Shown here piece by piece: positions 44,335 through 53,247 of a DNA stretch of 64,000 nt (position 1 is the stretch's first letter; every line of letters starts with the position of its first letter). The notes beneath the pieces were generated by a model. It was not told the DNA's origin. It searched no databases and worked only from the letters and a program-made list of their open reading frames with translations. Source of the DNA: Jatrophihabitans cynanchi (GTDB taxonomy: Bacteria > Actinomycetota > Actinomycetes > Mycobacteriales > Jatrophihabitantaceae); contig NZ_CP097463.1 of the NCBI RefSeq assembly GCF_027247405.1, positions 496,001 to 560,000 of the forward strand. The letters are read 5' to 3'. Both the position numbers and the translations under genes were made by a program.

Positions 44335-44799
44335 ATGACTGACAAGGGTGTGGACCGCCGCCGGATCGTCGTCGGCGTCGATGAGTCCGAGGAGTCGCGG
44401 CACGCACTGCGCTGGGCCGCCGGCCTGGCCAATTGGGCGGTCGCGGAACTCGACGTCGTCAGCGCGTGGCATCTGCCGGTCGGCTACGGCTGGGGCGCAG
44501 TGCCGCTGGAGTGGAGCCCGACCGAGGACCTGGAGAAGCGCCTGGACGTGTTCGTCGACGAGACCCTCGGCGCGGACCGGCCCGCAGATCTGAAGATCGT
44601 CGTCCGTGAGGCCATCGCCGCCGAACTGCTGATCGAGCAGAGCAAGGGCGCCCTGATGGTGGTCGTGGGCAGTCGTGGCCGCGGTGCCTTCACCGGCCTG
44701 CTGCTCGGTTCGGTGAGCGCGAAGGTCGCCGAACACGCCACCTGCCCCGTCGTCGTCGTCCATGGCGACCAGGCGGTGCCGTCGGTGACCGCCCGATGA
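44335..44799 (+). CDS. Universal stress protein, single domain
   Basis: 154 aa single Usp domain, close paralogue of the USP at 9927: IVVGVDESEESRHALRWAAG, then VVGSRGRGAFTGLLLGSVSAK. GAGGAG ribosome site upstream of the ATG. Overlaps the GAPDH start by four bases (ATGA), so the two are coupled. Confidence 0.92.
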   Translation: MTDKGVDRRRIVVGVDESEESRHALRWAAGLANWAVAELDVVSAWHLPVGYGWGAVPLEWSPTEDLEKRLDVFVDETLGADRPADLKIVVREAIAAELLIEQSKGALMVVVGSRGRGAFTGLLLGSVSAKVAEHATCPVVVVHGDQAVPSVTAR

Positions 44800-45800
44800 C
44801 TACCCGCGTCGGCATCAACGGGTTCGGGCGCATCGGCCGCAACTACCTGCGGCTTGCCCTGGCGTCCGAGAACATCGACGTGGTGGCCGTCAACGACGTC
44901 GCCGACACCGCCACCCTGGCCCGGCTGCTTCGTTACGACAGCACCTTCGGCCCGCTGCACAGCGCCGTCGAGGATCTGGGCGACGCCATCGCCGTCGACG
45001 GGCGCAAGATCGCGGTGACCAGCATCCGCGAACCGGACCAGCTGCCCTGGCACCGGCACGCGGTGTCGGTCGTGATCGAGTCGACGGGCAAGTTCCGCAC
45101 CCGTGACAGCGCCGCAGCACACCTCTCGGCAGGCGCCGAGCGCGTGCTCATCTCCGCTCCGGGAAAGGGCGTGGACGCGACGATCGTGATGGGCGTCAAC
45201 GACGACACCTTCGATCCGGTGCGGCACCACGTCATCTCCAACGCCTCGTGCACGACCAACTGCGTCGCGCCGATGGTGAAGGTGCTGAACGACGCGTTCG
45301 GCATCGAGCGGGGGCAGATGACCACGGTCCACGCGTATACGAACGACCAGAACGTGCTCGACGCGCCGCACAAGGACCCACGACGCGCACGCGCCGCCGC
45401 GGTGAACATCATCCCCACGACGACGGGGGCCGCCCGCGCAGTCGGCGAGGTGCTGCCGGCGATGAAGGGCAGGCTGGACGGCGTCGCGTTGCGGGTGCCG
45501 GTCGTGGACGGCTCGCTGGTCGACCTGGCCGTCCTGCTGGACCGCGAGGTCACGGCCGAGCAGGTCAACGCCGCCTTCGAGGCGGCCGCGGCCAGCGGAC
45601 CGTTGGCGGGTCGGCTGCGGTACACCACCGACCCCGTCGTCTCGAGCGACATCATCGGCGACCCGTCCTCGTGCGTGTTCGACTCAGCGCTGACGCAGGC
45701 GTCCGGACGGCTGGTGAAGGCGTTCGGCTGGTACGACAACGAGTGGGGCTACACCGCTCGCCTGATCGACCTGACCAGGCTCGTGACCACAGGAGGGTGA
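44796..45800 (+). CDS. gap: Glyceraldehyde-3-phosphate dehydrogenase
   Basis: 334 aa type [21 protein letters not shown] loop, [12 protein letters not shown] with the catalytic Cys, THx-type [11 protein letters not shown], and [12 protein letters not shown] at the C-terminus. Complete. Glycolytic oxidation of glyceraldehyde-3-phosphate, making NADH. Not beside pgk or tpi, so it is probably a second, stress-specific GAPDH (inference). Confidence 0.93.
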   Translation: MTTRVGINGFGRIGRNYLRLALASENIDVVAVNDVADTATLARLLRYDSTFGPLHSAVEDLGDAIAVDGRKIAVTSIREPDQLPWHRHAVSVVIESTGKFRTRDSAAAHLSAGAERVLISAPGKGVDATIVMGVNDDTFDPVRHHVISNASCTTNCVAPMVKVLNDAFGIERGQMTTVHAYTNDQNVLDAPHKDPRRARAAAVNIIPTTTGAARAVGEVLPAMKGRLDGVALRVPVVDGSLVDLAVLLDREVTAEQVNAAFEAAAASGPLAGRLRYTTDPVVSSDIIGDPSSCVFDSALTQASGRLVKAFGWYDNEWGYTARLIDLTRLVTTGG

Positions 45801-45805
45801 GCCAG

Positions 45806-46462
45806 GTGGAGCCCAAGCGCGCCGTGCATCCGTACCCGGTTCGGCTGCAGGCGCGGCTCGACCCGCAGTTGAGCCGCTGGCTGTGGCTGGTGAAATGGCT
45901 GCTGATCATCCCGCACCTGATCGTGCTGGTGTTCTTGTGGATCGCCGCGTTCGTGCTCACGGTCATCGCCGGATTCGCGATCCTGTTCACCGGCCGTTAC
46001 CCACGCTCGATCTTCGGCTTCAACGTCGGGGTGCTGCGCTGGGGCTGGCGGGTATCGTATTACACCCTCAACGGTTTCGGAACCGACCGCTATCCGCCGT
46101 TCTCGCTGCACCCGGATCCGGACTACCCGGCCGACCTCGACGTCGAATACCCGCAGCGGCTCTCGCGCGGGCTGGTGCTGGTGAAGTGGTGGTTGCTCGC
46201 CATCCCGCAGTACCTGGTGGTGGCGATCTTCTCGGGCGGCTGGGGCGGCGGCCATGTCGGCCTGATCGCGGTGCTGGCGTTCATCGCCGTCGTCACCCTG
46301 GCGTTCACCGGCAGCTACCCGCGCTCGCTGTTCGACCTGATCATGGGCCTGAACCGCTGGTGCTACCGGGTCGCCGCCTACGCGGCGCTGATGACCGACG
46401 AGTACCCGCCGTTCCGGCTGGACACCGGCGGGGCGGAGCCGGCGCGGCTCACGGCAGACTGA
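45806..46462 (+). CDS. DUF4389 membrane protein
   Basis: 218 aa. Two similar halves, each with two hydrophobic segments: [19 protein letters not shown] plus [20 protein letters not shown], then [17 protein letters not shown] plus [20 protein letters not shown]. Each is followed by R-Y/SYYTL or [12 protein letters not shown], the DUF4389 repeat pattern. GTG 45806 chosen since AGGAGG lies nine bases upstream; the GTG at 45797 overlaps the GAPDH stop and is an alternative. Function unknown. Confidence 0.82.
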   Translation: MEPKRAVHPYPVRLQARLDPQLSRWLWLVKWLLIIPHLIVLVFLWIAAFVLTVIAGFAILFTGRYPRSIFGFNVGVLRWGWRVSYYTLNGFGTDRYPPFSLHPDPDYPADLDVEYPQRLSRGLVLVKWWLLAIPQYLVVAIFSGGWGGGHVGLIAVLAFIAVVTLAFTGSYPRSLFDLIMGLNRWCYRVAAYAALMTDEYPPFRLDTGGAEPARLTAD

Positions 46463-46466
46463 ACAC

Positions 46467-47465
46467 GTGCACGCCTGGATCGTCGACCGTCCCGGCCCGA
46501 TCGCGACCGATCCGCTTCGCCGGGTCGAGCGGGCCGACCCGCTGCCCGGACCTGGCCAGGTCCGGGTGCAGGTGACGTGCTGCGGCGTGTGCCGCACCGA
46601 CCTGCACCTCGCCGAGGGTGACCTTCCGGCGCGCCGTCACGGCGTCACGCCGGGGCACGAGGTGGTCGGCAGGGTCGACGCGCTCGGGCCGGGCGCGAGC
46701 CGGTTCGCGCCCGGCCAGCGGATCGGCGTCCCGTGGCTCGGCGGGACGGACGGCACGTGCCGCTACTGCCGGCGTGGCGCGGAGAACCTGTGCGTGGCGC
46801 CGACGTTCACCGGCTGGGACGTCGACGGCGGCTATGCGGACGCGTGCCTGGTGGACGAGGCGTATGCGTTCGCGCTGCCCGAGGAGGTCGGCGACGAACA
46901 GGCCGCGCCACTGCTGTGTGCCGGCATCATCGGCTACCGCGCGCTGCTCGCCGCCGACGTCCCGCCCGGCGGCCGGCTGGGGATCTACGGTTTCGGCGGC
47001 AGCGCGCACCTGACCGCCCAGGTCGCGCTGCACGAGGGGCTGCGGGTCCACGTGCTCACGCGCGGCGCAGCCAATCAGGAGCTCGCGCGCCGGCTCGGGG
47101 TCGACTCGGTGGGCGGCCCGACGGACGCACCCCCGGAACAGCTGGACGGCGCGATCCTGTTCGCCCCCGCCGGTGAGCTGGTGCCGCTCGCGCTTCGGGC
47201 GCTGGACCGCGGCGGCACGCTCGCGGTCGCCGGCATCTGGCTGTCGGACGTACCCGCGCTGGCCTACGAGCGCGAGCTGTTCTACGAACGGCGGCTGCGC
47301 AGCGTCACCGCGAACACCCGCGCCGACGCCGAGCAGTTCCTGCAGCTGGCCGCCCGTTTCGGCGTGCGCGCCACGACGACGCCGTACCCGATGGCCGACG
47401 CGGACCGCGCGCTGCGCGACCTCGCGGCGGGGGCGTTCAGCGGTGCGGCCGTCCTGCACAACTGA
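46467..47465 (+). CDS. Zinc-dependent alcohol dehydrogenase (AdhA-like)
   Basis: 332 aa MDR dehydrogenase. Zinc site residues in CGVCRTDLHLAEG and GHEVVGRV; structural cysteines in GTCRYCRRGAENLC; Rossmann loop IYGFGGSAHLTAQ. Alcohol/aldehyde substrate likely. GTG start four bases after the DUF4389 stop, last gene of the usp-gap operon. Would let the NADH from GAPDH be re-oxidised (inference). Confidence 0.9.
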   Translation: MHAWIVDRPGPIATDPLRRVERADPLPGPGQVRVQVTCCGVCRTDLHLAEGDLPARRHGVTPGHEVVGRVDALGPGASRFAPGQRIGVPWLGGTDGTCRYCRRGAENLCVAPTFTGWDVDGGYADACLVDEAYAFALPEEVGDEQAAPLLCAGIIGYRALLAADVPPGGRLGIYGFGGSAHLTAQVALHEGLRVHVLTRGAANQELARRLGVDSVGGPTDAPPEQLDGAILFAPAGELVPLALRALDRGGTLAVAGIWLSDVPALAYERELFYERRLRSVTANTRADAEQFLQLAARFGVRATTTPYPMADADRALRDLAAGAFSGAAVLHN

Positions 47466-47529
47466 CCGGCGTCCGGCCGCGCGGCACTCTCGTTCGGAAC
47501 GCACCGGTCGGGCACCGTTGCACTTCTCG

Positions 47530-47558
47530 TGGTCGCTCGCCGCGGCCGGTAGCGACCA
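47530..47558. terminator. Hairpin between convergent operons
   Basis: TGGTCGCT and AGCGACCA arms with a GC-rich self-pairing loop, between the ends of the alcohol dehydrogenase (+) and the MgtA-type ATPase (-). The rest of 47466-47619 has no gene. Confidence 0.5.
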
Positions 47559-47619
47559 GCAGGAGGGCAACGGCCTTGCTGTCGGACGCACCTGTCCGCG
47601 ATCCCGATGCCCGAGACCA

Positions 47620-50235
47620 TCACCGTGTCGCATCGCCGGGGCCGGGTGACCGATCGCGGCTCGCGGTGCTGAAGTAGGACGCGCGGCGGCGCAGGTGCCG
47701 GCCCGGCTTCGGCGCGTGCGGCGGAACCTCCGCACGCTCGTGCGCGTAGAACAGCCGCTTGCCGAACTCGATCAGTACCAGGTACACCACAACCATCGCG
47801 GCGAGCGTCGCGAAGAATCCCATCGGCAGGGCCCAGAACCCGAGCACGTGGCCGAGCGGGGTCAGCGGCAACAGCGCCCCGATACCGGCCGCGCCGAGCG
47901 CTGTCAGCGTCAACGGCAGGCTCGGCCGGCTGCGCACGAACGGCACCCGCCGTGTCCTGATCGCGAACACCACCAGGCTCTGCGTCGCGAGCGACTCCAC
48001 GAACCAGCCGGAGCGGAACTCGGCCGGGCCGGCGTCGAAGACCCACAGCATCACGGCGAAGGTCGCGAAGTCGAAGATCGAGCTGATCGGACCGAAGACC
48101 AGCATGAAACGGCGGATCAGCCCCAGGTCCCAGTGCGAGGGCCGGCGCAGCTGCTCCTCGTCGACGTCGTCGGTCGGGATGGCCAGTTGTCCGGCGTCGT
48201 AGAGCAGGTTGTTGAGCAGGATCTGCGAGGGCAGCATCGGCAGGAAGTGCAGGAACAGCGATGCTCCGGCAGCGCTGAACATGTTGCCGAAGTTGCTGGA
48301 CGTGCCCATCAGCACGTACTTGATCGTGTTGGCGAAGATCCGCCGCCCTTCGGCCACCCCGTCGGCCAGCACGTCCAGGTCCTTCTCCAGCAAGATGACG
48401 TCGGCGGCGTCCTTGGCGACGTCGGTGCCGGAGTCGACCGATATCCCGACGTCGGCCGCGTGCAGGGCGAGCGCGTCGTTGACCCCGTCGCCGAGAAACG
48501 CGACGTCGCCGCCGGAGCGCCGTTGTACTCGAACGATCCGCGCCTTCTGCTCCGGGCTGACCCTGGCGAATACGGTCGTCGTCGCGATCGCGGCGGCGAG
48601 CCCGGCATCGTCGAGGTAGTCCAGGTCGGTGCCGGACAGGGCACCACCGCCGGTCAACCCGAGGTCGGCACAGACTTTGAGTGCCACCGGCGCGCTGTCG
48701 CCGGTCAGCACCTTGACCCCGACACCGAGATCGCTGAGCCGCTTCAGCGCCGCGCCGGCACCCGCCTTGGGCGGATCGAGGAAGACGAGCAGGCCGACCA
48801 ACTCCAACTCACATTCGGCAGCCGCGATCGGGATCCCCTCGGCGGGCGCGGGACGCAGCCCGACCGCGACCACGCGATTGCCTGCGGCGAACTCCGCGGC
48901 AAGCGCTGCACGCGCCGCGTCAGGCACGTCGACGCAGCGCTGCAGCACCGTCTCCGGCGCGCCCTTCGTGACCAGCGTCCGCGTGCCAGCGGCGTCCGCC
49001 ACGATCATCGACACCAGCCGGCGCTGATGGTCGAACGGCAGCGTGTCGAGCCGGCGGTACCCGTCCAGCAGGTCCCGCCCGGCCGCGGCAGCAGGTGAGG
49101 TCCATAGCGCGTCGTCCAGCGCATTCGCACCGACGTCCGTCGACAACAGGCCCCAGCGCAACACGGCCGACGCGTCGCTACCGGGCGCCGGCACCGCGCG
49201 CATGAAGCTGATCCGACCGTCCGTGAGCGTGCCGGTCTTGTCGGTGAACAGCAGATCGACGTCGCCGAGATCCTCGATGCACACCAGCCGCTTGACCAGC
49301 ACCCGGCGCCGACGCATCCGTCGGGACCCGGCCGCCAGGCTCGTGGCGACCACCGCCGGCAGCAGTTGCGGCGTGATGCCGACGGCGATCGCGAGCGAGA
49401 ACAGCAACGCGTCGATGACCGGTCGGTGCAGCGCGACGTTGGCCACGAAGATCGAGGTCGTCAGCACCGCCGCGACGTAGACCAGCAGCATCGAGAAGCG
49501 CCGCAGCCCGACCTGGAACTCGGTGTCGAGATGATGGGTACTCAGGCCGACCGCGATCCGGCCGAACTCGGTGCGCGGGCCGGTGCTCACGACCACACCG
49601 CGCCCGGTGCCCGCGTGCACCACCGTGCCCATCAACGCGCACGACGTCAGCTCGGCGAGCGATGTTCCGGGAGCAACCGGGCCCGGCAACTTCGGCACCG
49701 GCAGTGATTCGCCGGTCAGCACCAACTCCTCGCACTCCAGCGCGGTCACGGCGAGCAGCCGCAGATCGGCCGGCACGATGTCGCCGAGCCGCAACTCGAC
49801 GATGTCGCCGGGCACCAGCTCGCGAACGTCGACCTCGACCGCACCGCCGTCACGAACGGCGAACGTGCGGTGCTGCACCTGCGAGTGCAAGGACTCGGCG
49901 GCGCGCTCGGCCCGGTATTCGTTGCCGAAGCCGAGACCGACCGACAGTGTCACGATCACCGCGATGATGACCGCATCGGAGCGTTCGCCGACGAAGTACG
50001 AGGCGGCCGCGGCCGCGACCAGCAGGAACAGCAACGGCGAGCGCAGTTGTCTGCCGAGCACGACCAGGGCACGCGTCCGGTGCGAGGCCACCGCGTTCTG
50101 GCCGTAACGCAGTTGCCGTTCGCGCACCTGCGCGCTCGTGAGGCCGCGCTCGGTCGTCCCGAGTCGTTCGGCGACCTGCTCGGCGGGCAGCGTGGCCGCC
50201 GAGCTCACGTCGAGGTCGGGCGACGGCGTCGTCAT
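47620..50235 (-). CDS. mgtA: P3B-type magnesium-transporting ATPase (MgtA/MgtB-like)
   Basis: 871 aa. Motifs: LVLTGESLPVPK, LLFTDKTGTLTDGRIS (phosphorylated Asp), KGAPETVLQRC and LGDGVNDALALH. TPQLLPAVVATSLA in M4 is the P3B signature, and NNLLYDAGQLAIPTDDVD is typical of Mg2+ ATPases. Ten membrane segments expected. It is divergent from acetate kinase with only 38 bp between the starts, so the promoters overlap. I see no DosR-like site there. Could be Mg2+ import under stress. Confidence 0.9.
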   Translation of the reverse strand: MTTPSPDLDVSSAATLPAEQVAERLGTTERGLTSAQVRERQLRYGQNAVASHRTRALVVLGRQLRSPLLFLLVAAAAASYFVGERSDAVIIAVIVTLSVGLGFGNEYRAERAAESLHSQVQHRTFAVRDGGAVEVDVRELVPGDIVELRLGDIVPADLRLLAVTALECEELVLTGESLPVPKLPGPVAPGTSLAELTSCALMGTVVHAGTGRGVVVSTGPRTEFGRIAVGLSTHHLDTEFQVGLRRFSMLLVYVAAVLTTSIFVANVALHRPVIDALLFSLAIAVGITPQLLPAVVATSLAAGSRRMRRRRVLVKRLVCIEDLGDVDLLFTDKTGTLTDGRISFMRAVPAPGSDASAVLRWGLLSTDVGANALDDALWTSPAAAAGRDLLDGYRRLDTLPFDHQRRLVSMIVADAAGTRTLVTKGAPETVLQRCVDVPDAARAALAAEFAAGNRVVAVGLRPAPAEGIPIAAAECELELVGLLVFLDPPKAGAGAALKRLSDLGVGVKVLTGDSAPVALKVCADLGLTGGGALSGTDLDYLDDAGLAAAIATTTVFARVSPEQKARIVRVQRRSGGDVAFLGDGVNDALALHAADVGISVDSGTDVAKDAADVILLEKDLDVLADGVAEGRRIFANTIKYVLMGTSSNFGNMFSAAGASLFLHFLPMLPSQILLNNLLYDAGQLAIPTDDVDEEQLRRPSHWDLGLIRRFMLVFGPISSIFDFATFAVMLWVFDAGPAEFRSGWFVESLATQSLVVFAIRTRRVPFVRSRPSLPLTLTALGAAGIGALLPLTPLGHVLGFWALPMGFFATLAAMVVVYLVLIEFGKRLFYAHERAEVPPHAPKPGRHLRRRASYFSTASRDRSPGPGDATR

Positions 50236-50273
50236 CTTGCCGTGACCAGCCGGTATGCAGCAGGGTCGACAGC

Positions 50274-51389
50274 GTGGATGTTCTCGTGGTCAACGCCGGA
50301 TCCAGCAGCCTGAAGCTGCGCCAGATCGGCGCCGGCGACGAACTGCTCGCTGCCGCGGACCTGCCGGCTGTCGACCGGTTGGCGGACGGCGAGCTGGACG
50401 CGGCGCTCGAGCGGCTGCGGGCCGACAGCGGTGCCCGGGCGGCGGCCGTCGGCCACCGCATCGTCCACGGCGGCGCGCAGTTCTCGGCTGCGGTCCGGAT
50501 CGATCCGGACGTGACCGCGGCGCTGCGCCGGTTGACCGACCTCGCGCCGCTGCACCAGCCCAAGTCGCTGGCCGCACTGGACGTGGTGACCGCCGCGCTG
50601 CCGGGCGTCCCCGCCGTCGCCTGCTTCGACACCTCGTTCCACAGCACGATGGCCGACTCGGTCTACACCTACGCGGTGCCGCGCGAGTGGCAGGACCGGT
50701 ACGGCGTGCGCAAGTACGGCTTCCACGGCCTCTCGCACGCCTACTGTTCGGCGCGGGTGGCACAGATTCTGGAGCGCTCCGGGCTGCGCGTGATCACCTG
50801 CCACCTGGGGGCCGGGGCCTCGCTCGCCGCCGTGGTGGACGGGCGGTGCGTGGACACCACCATGGGATTCACGCCGCTCGACGGTCTGGTGATGGCCACC
50901 CGGTCCGGCGCGATCGATCCCGGGCTGGTGCTCTGGCTGGAGGAGCACGAGCGGCTGCGGCCGCGCGAGATCGCGGACGCCCTCGAACACCGCTCGGGCC
51001 TGCTCGCGCTGGCCGGTTCCGCCGACATGCGCGTGGTGGAGCGGCAGGCCGCGGCCGGCGATGCTCGGGCGCGGCTCGCCCTGGCGGTGTATCTGCACCG
51101 GCTGGTCACCTCGATCGGGGCGATGGCCGCGGCGGCCGGCGGAGTCGACGCGCTGGCGTTCACCGGCGGCGTGGGCGAGCGCGCCCCGGCGATCAGGGCG
51201 GCGGTTGCGGAGCGGCTGGATCATCTCGGGATCGCGATCGACGAAGAGCTGAACGCCTCTGCCGGTCGCGATCTCGACGTCAGCTCGAGATCCGCGCGCG
51301 CCCGGACGCTGGTGATCACCGCGCGAGAGGACCTGCAGATCGCACGAGAGACGCGTCGAGTGCTGTGGCCCGCCGCCGGGCCGCGATGA
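50274..51389 (+). CDS. ackA: Acetate kinase
   Basis: 371 aa. ASKHA-fold kinase motifs: VVNAGSSSLKLR, GHRIVHGG, CFDTSFHSTM, FHGLSHAY and LAFTGGVGERAP. Catalyses acetyl-phosphate + ADP to acetate + ATP. GTG start. No phosphate acetyltransferase is beside it, so acetyl-phosphate must come from elsewhere. Its 3' end overlaps the convergent hemerythrin gene by 74 bases. With Por and the acyl-CoA synthetase it gives routes from pyruvate to acetate with substrate-level ATP. Confidence 0.92.
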   Translation: MDVLVVNAGSSSLKLRQIGAGDELLAAADLPAVDRLADGELDAALERLRADSGARAAAVGHRIVHGGAQFSAAVRIDPDVTAALRRLTDLAPLHQPKSLAALDVVTAALPGVPAVACFDTSFHSTMADSVYTYAVPREWQDRYGVRKYGFHGLSHAYCSARVAQILERSGLRVITCHLGAGASLAAVVDGRCVDTTMGFTPLDGLVMATRSGAIDPGLVLWLEEHERLRPREIADALEHRSGLLALAGSADMRVVERQAAAGDARARLALAVYLHRLVTSIGAMAAAAGGVDALAFTGGVGERAPAIRAAVAERLDHLGIAIDEELNASAGRDLDVSSRSARARTLVITAREDLQIARETRRVLWPAAGPR

Positions 51390-51807
51390 TTCCGTCCCAA
51401 CCCTTCGTGTCGAGGGTGGCCAGGGCTGCGGGGAACAGCCCGTCCTGTTCCTTGAGGATGTGCTCGAAGAGCAGGTCGAGCACCGCGATGGTGTCCGCCG
51501 GCCAACTGGCCGGCGGCGCGACGAAGAACAGGTTCTCCAGCGCCGCGTGGACCCGCTGGTGTTCGGTCTCCAGGTTTGCCACGTAGTTGCCGTACTCCGC
51601 TTCGAGCGCCGGGAACAGCCCGTCCTCCTCGACCGCCGTGTGCGGCCCCAGCACGCGCAGCATCTCGCCGGCGAGCCCACGCGCAACGTCCAGGTCGCAC
51701 GTCTCGCAGGCGTCCATGAGATCACGGCTCAGCCCGCGCAACCGGTCGTGCTCGGCGGTGAGTTCGGCGATGGCGGGGATGTCCTGGCAGCCGCAGTACT
51801 CGCACAT
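51316..51807 (-). CDS. Hemerythrin HHE-domain protein
   Basis: 163 aa. The N-terminus has CEYCGC, then iron-ligand candidates in AELTAEHDRLRGL, LGPHTAVEEDGLFP, ETEHQRVHAAL and FEHILKEQDGLFPA, the four-helix HHE pattern. Probably a di-iron protein for O2/NO sensing or storage. It begins one base after the nitrate/nitrite transporter stop, so is co-transcribed with it. Its tail overlaps acetate kinase antisense. Confidence 0.85.
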   Translation of the reverse strand: MCEYCGCQDIPAIAELTAEHDRLRGLSRDLMDACETCDLDVARGLAGEMLRVLGPHTAVEEDGLFPALEAEYGNYVANLETEHQRVHAALENLFFVAPPASWPADTIAVLDLLFEHILKEQDGLFPAALATLDTKGWDGIIAARRRATALDASLVRSAGPLAR

Positions 51808-51808
51808 C

Positions 51809-53047
51809 TCAAGCTCGCTCGGCCGCCGGGCGAACCGCGTTCGCCCGGCTCTGCACGACGCAGAACAGCAGGCAGCCGGCGGCGACGACCGCGAGGGCGG
51901 CGAGCCCGCCGGCGTAGCTGCCGTAGCGGCTGTAGACGCTGCCCATGACCAGCGGCGGCACGAACCCACCGAGCCCGCCGGCCGCCCCGACCACGCCGGT
52001 GACCGAGCCGACCATCGAGGCGGGTGCGCGCCGGGCGACCAGCGCGAACACCGCGCCGGATGCGGCGCCGAGGGCGAGGGCCATGGCGAAGAACGCGATG
52101 GTTCCGGTGGGGGCGAGCGTCGGGGTGCTCGCCTGGAGCAGCGCGCTGCACGCCACCACACCGAACGCGAGCGCGAGCACCCGGCTGGGATCGATGCGGT
52201 CGGACAGCCAACCGCCGATCGGACGGGCCAGAACCGCGAGCAGCACGAACCCGGCCATCCGGTTCGCGGCGTCCTGCTGGGTGAGCCCGTAGGCCGACTT
52301 CAGGTAGGTGGGCAGGTAGACGCCGAAGGCGACGTACCCGCCGAACGCGACCGCGTACAGCGCGGACAGCTCCCAGGTCACGCGCAGCCGGGCCGCTGCG
52401 CGCAGGCGACGGGCCAGTGGCTCGCTCGGCCGCACCCGGTCGGGGGCGTCCCGCAGCACGATCGCGGCAAGGATGCCGAACGCGGCGAGCACCGCGGCGG
52501 TGAGCAGGAACGGCGCGTGGATGTCGCGTGCGTTCATCAGCTTGACGGTGGTGAGCGCGCTGATCGCGGTACCGCCCATGCCCGCGCCGAACACGCCGAG
52601 GGCGAAGCCGCGTCGCTTCGGGGGGAACCAGGCGTTCACGAACGGGACGCCGACGGCGAACGTGGTGCCGCCGAGCCCGAGGAAGAAGCCGCCCACCAGC
52701 AGCGCGCCGTAGGACCGGTAGCCCCACTCGCCGATGAACAGCACCGGGACGATGGTGGCGAACGAGATCAGCGGGAACATGATCCGGCCGCCGAACCGGT
52801 CGGTGAGTGCGCCGACCGGGATGCGGCCGAGCGAGCCGACGATGACGGGCACGGCCACGAGCAGCGCCTGCTGGAAGGAACTCAGGTGCAGCACGGCCTT
52901 GAAGTGCACGCCGAGCGGGCTGAGCAGCGCCCAGGCCCAGAAGTTCAGCGCGAAGCCGAGCGTGGCGAGGCCGAGCATGAGGGCGGGCCGGGTGGCGGCT
53001 CCAGATGCGTTCCGCGACGGTGCGGTGTCGCTGAGCTGGGCGGTCAC
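51809..53047 (-). CDS. narK: NarK/NasA-type nitrate/nitrite transporter (MFS)
   Basis: 412 aa, 12 hydrophobic segments. NarK features: FWAWALLSPLGVHFK, GRIPVGALTDRFGGR (MFS loop), GGTTFAVGVPFVNAWFPPKRRG and GAAGGLGGFVPPLVMG (nitrate signature). GTG start at 53047. Known: M. tuberculosis narK2 (Rv1737c) is DosR-regulated and pairs with Rv1738, whose homologue is at 33359 here. A perfect DosR palindrome lies 135 bp upstream. No nitrate reductase is in the window. Confidence 0.9.
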   Translation of the reverse strand: MTAQLSDTAPSRNASGAATRPALMLGLATLGFALNFWAWALLSPLGVHFKAVLHLSSFQQALLVAVPVIVGSLGRIPVGALTDRFGGRIMFPLISFATIVPVLFIGEWGYRSYGALLVGGFFLGLGGTTFAVGVPFVNAWFPPKRRGFALGVFGAGMGGTAISALTTVKLMNARDIHAPFLLTAAVLAAFGILAAIVLRDAPDRVRPSEPLARRLRAAARLRVTWELSALYAVAFGGYVAFGVYLPTYLKSAYGLTQQDAANRMAGFVLLAVLARPIGGWLSDRIDPSRVLALAFGVVACSALLQASTPTLAPTGTIAFFAMALALGAASGAVFALVARRAPASMVGSVTGVVGAAGGLGGFVPPLVMGSVYSRYGSYAGGLAALAVVAAGCLLFCVVQSRANAVRPAAERA

Positions 53048-53181
53048 GTCTCTCCTAGTTGGTCGGAGTCCAAGTCGTCCAGTGGCGCGGGCCCGCGGTC
53101 CTGACGCGGGCCTGCGCCAGCTGCACACCTAGTCTCGGCTGCCCGCGTGCCTGCCAGTCGCAGCAATCGTCCCGACTGCGC

Positions 53182-53195
53182 GGGACGAAAGTCCC
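53182..53195. promoter_or_regulatory. Putative DosR box between narK and STAS gene
   Basis: GGGACGAAAGTCCC with matching C/G flanks, a near-perfect palindrome. It is 52 bp before the STAS gene and 134 bp upstream of narK. Confidence 0.8.
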
Positions 53196-53247
53196 GACCA
53201 GCGCGCCGCCAAGGCGCCGTTGACGACGTCGCAGTGCTGGGGATGAG

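Noticed and set aside
47466-47619. Search for a DosR box in front of the MgtA-type ATPase or between it and ackA
   Set aside because: 47466-47619 is downstream of both genes, and the 38-bp ackA/mgtA gap has no GGGAC/GTCCC pair, so I do not include these two genes among those with a visible box.
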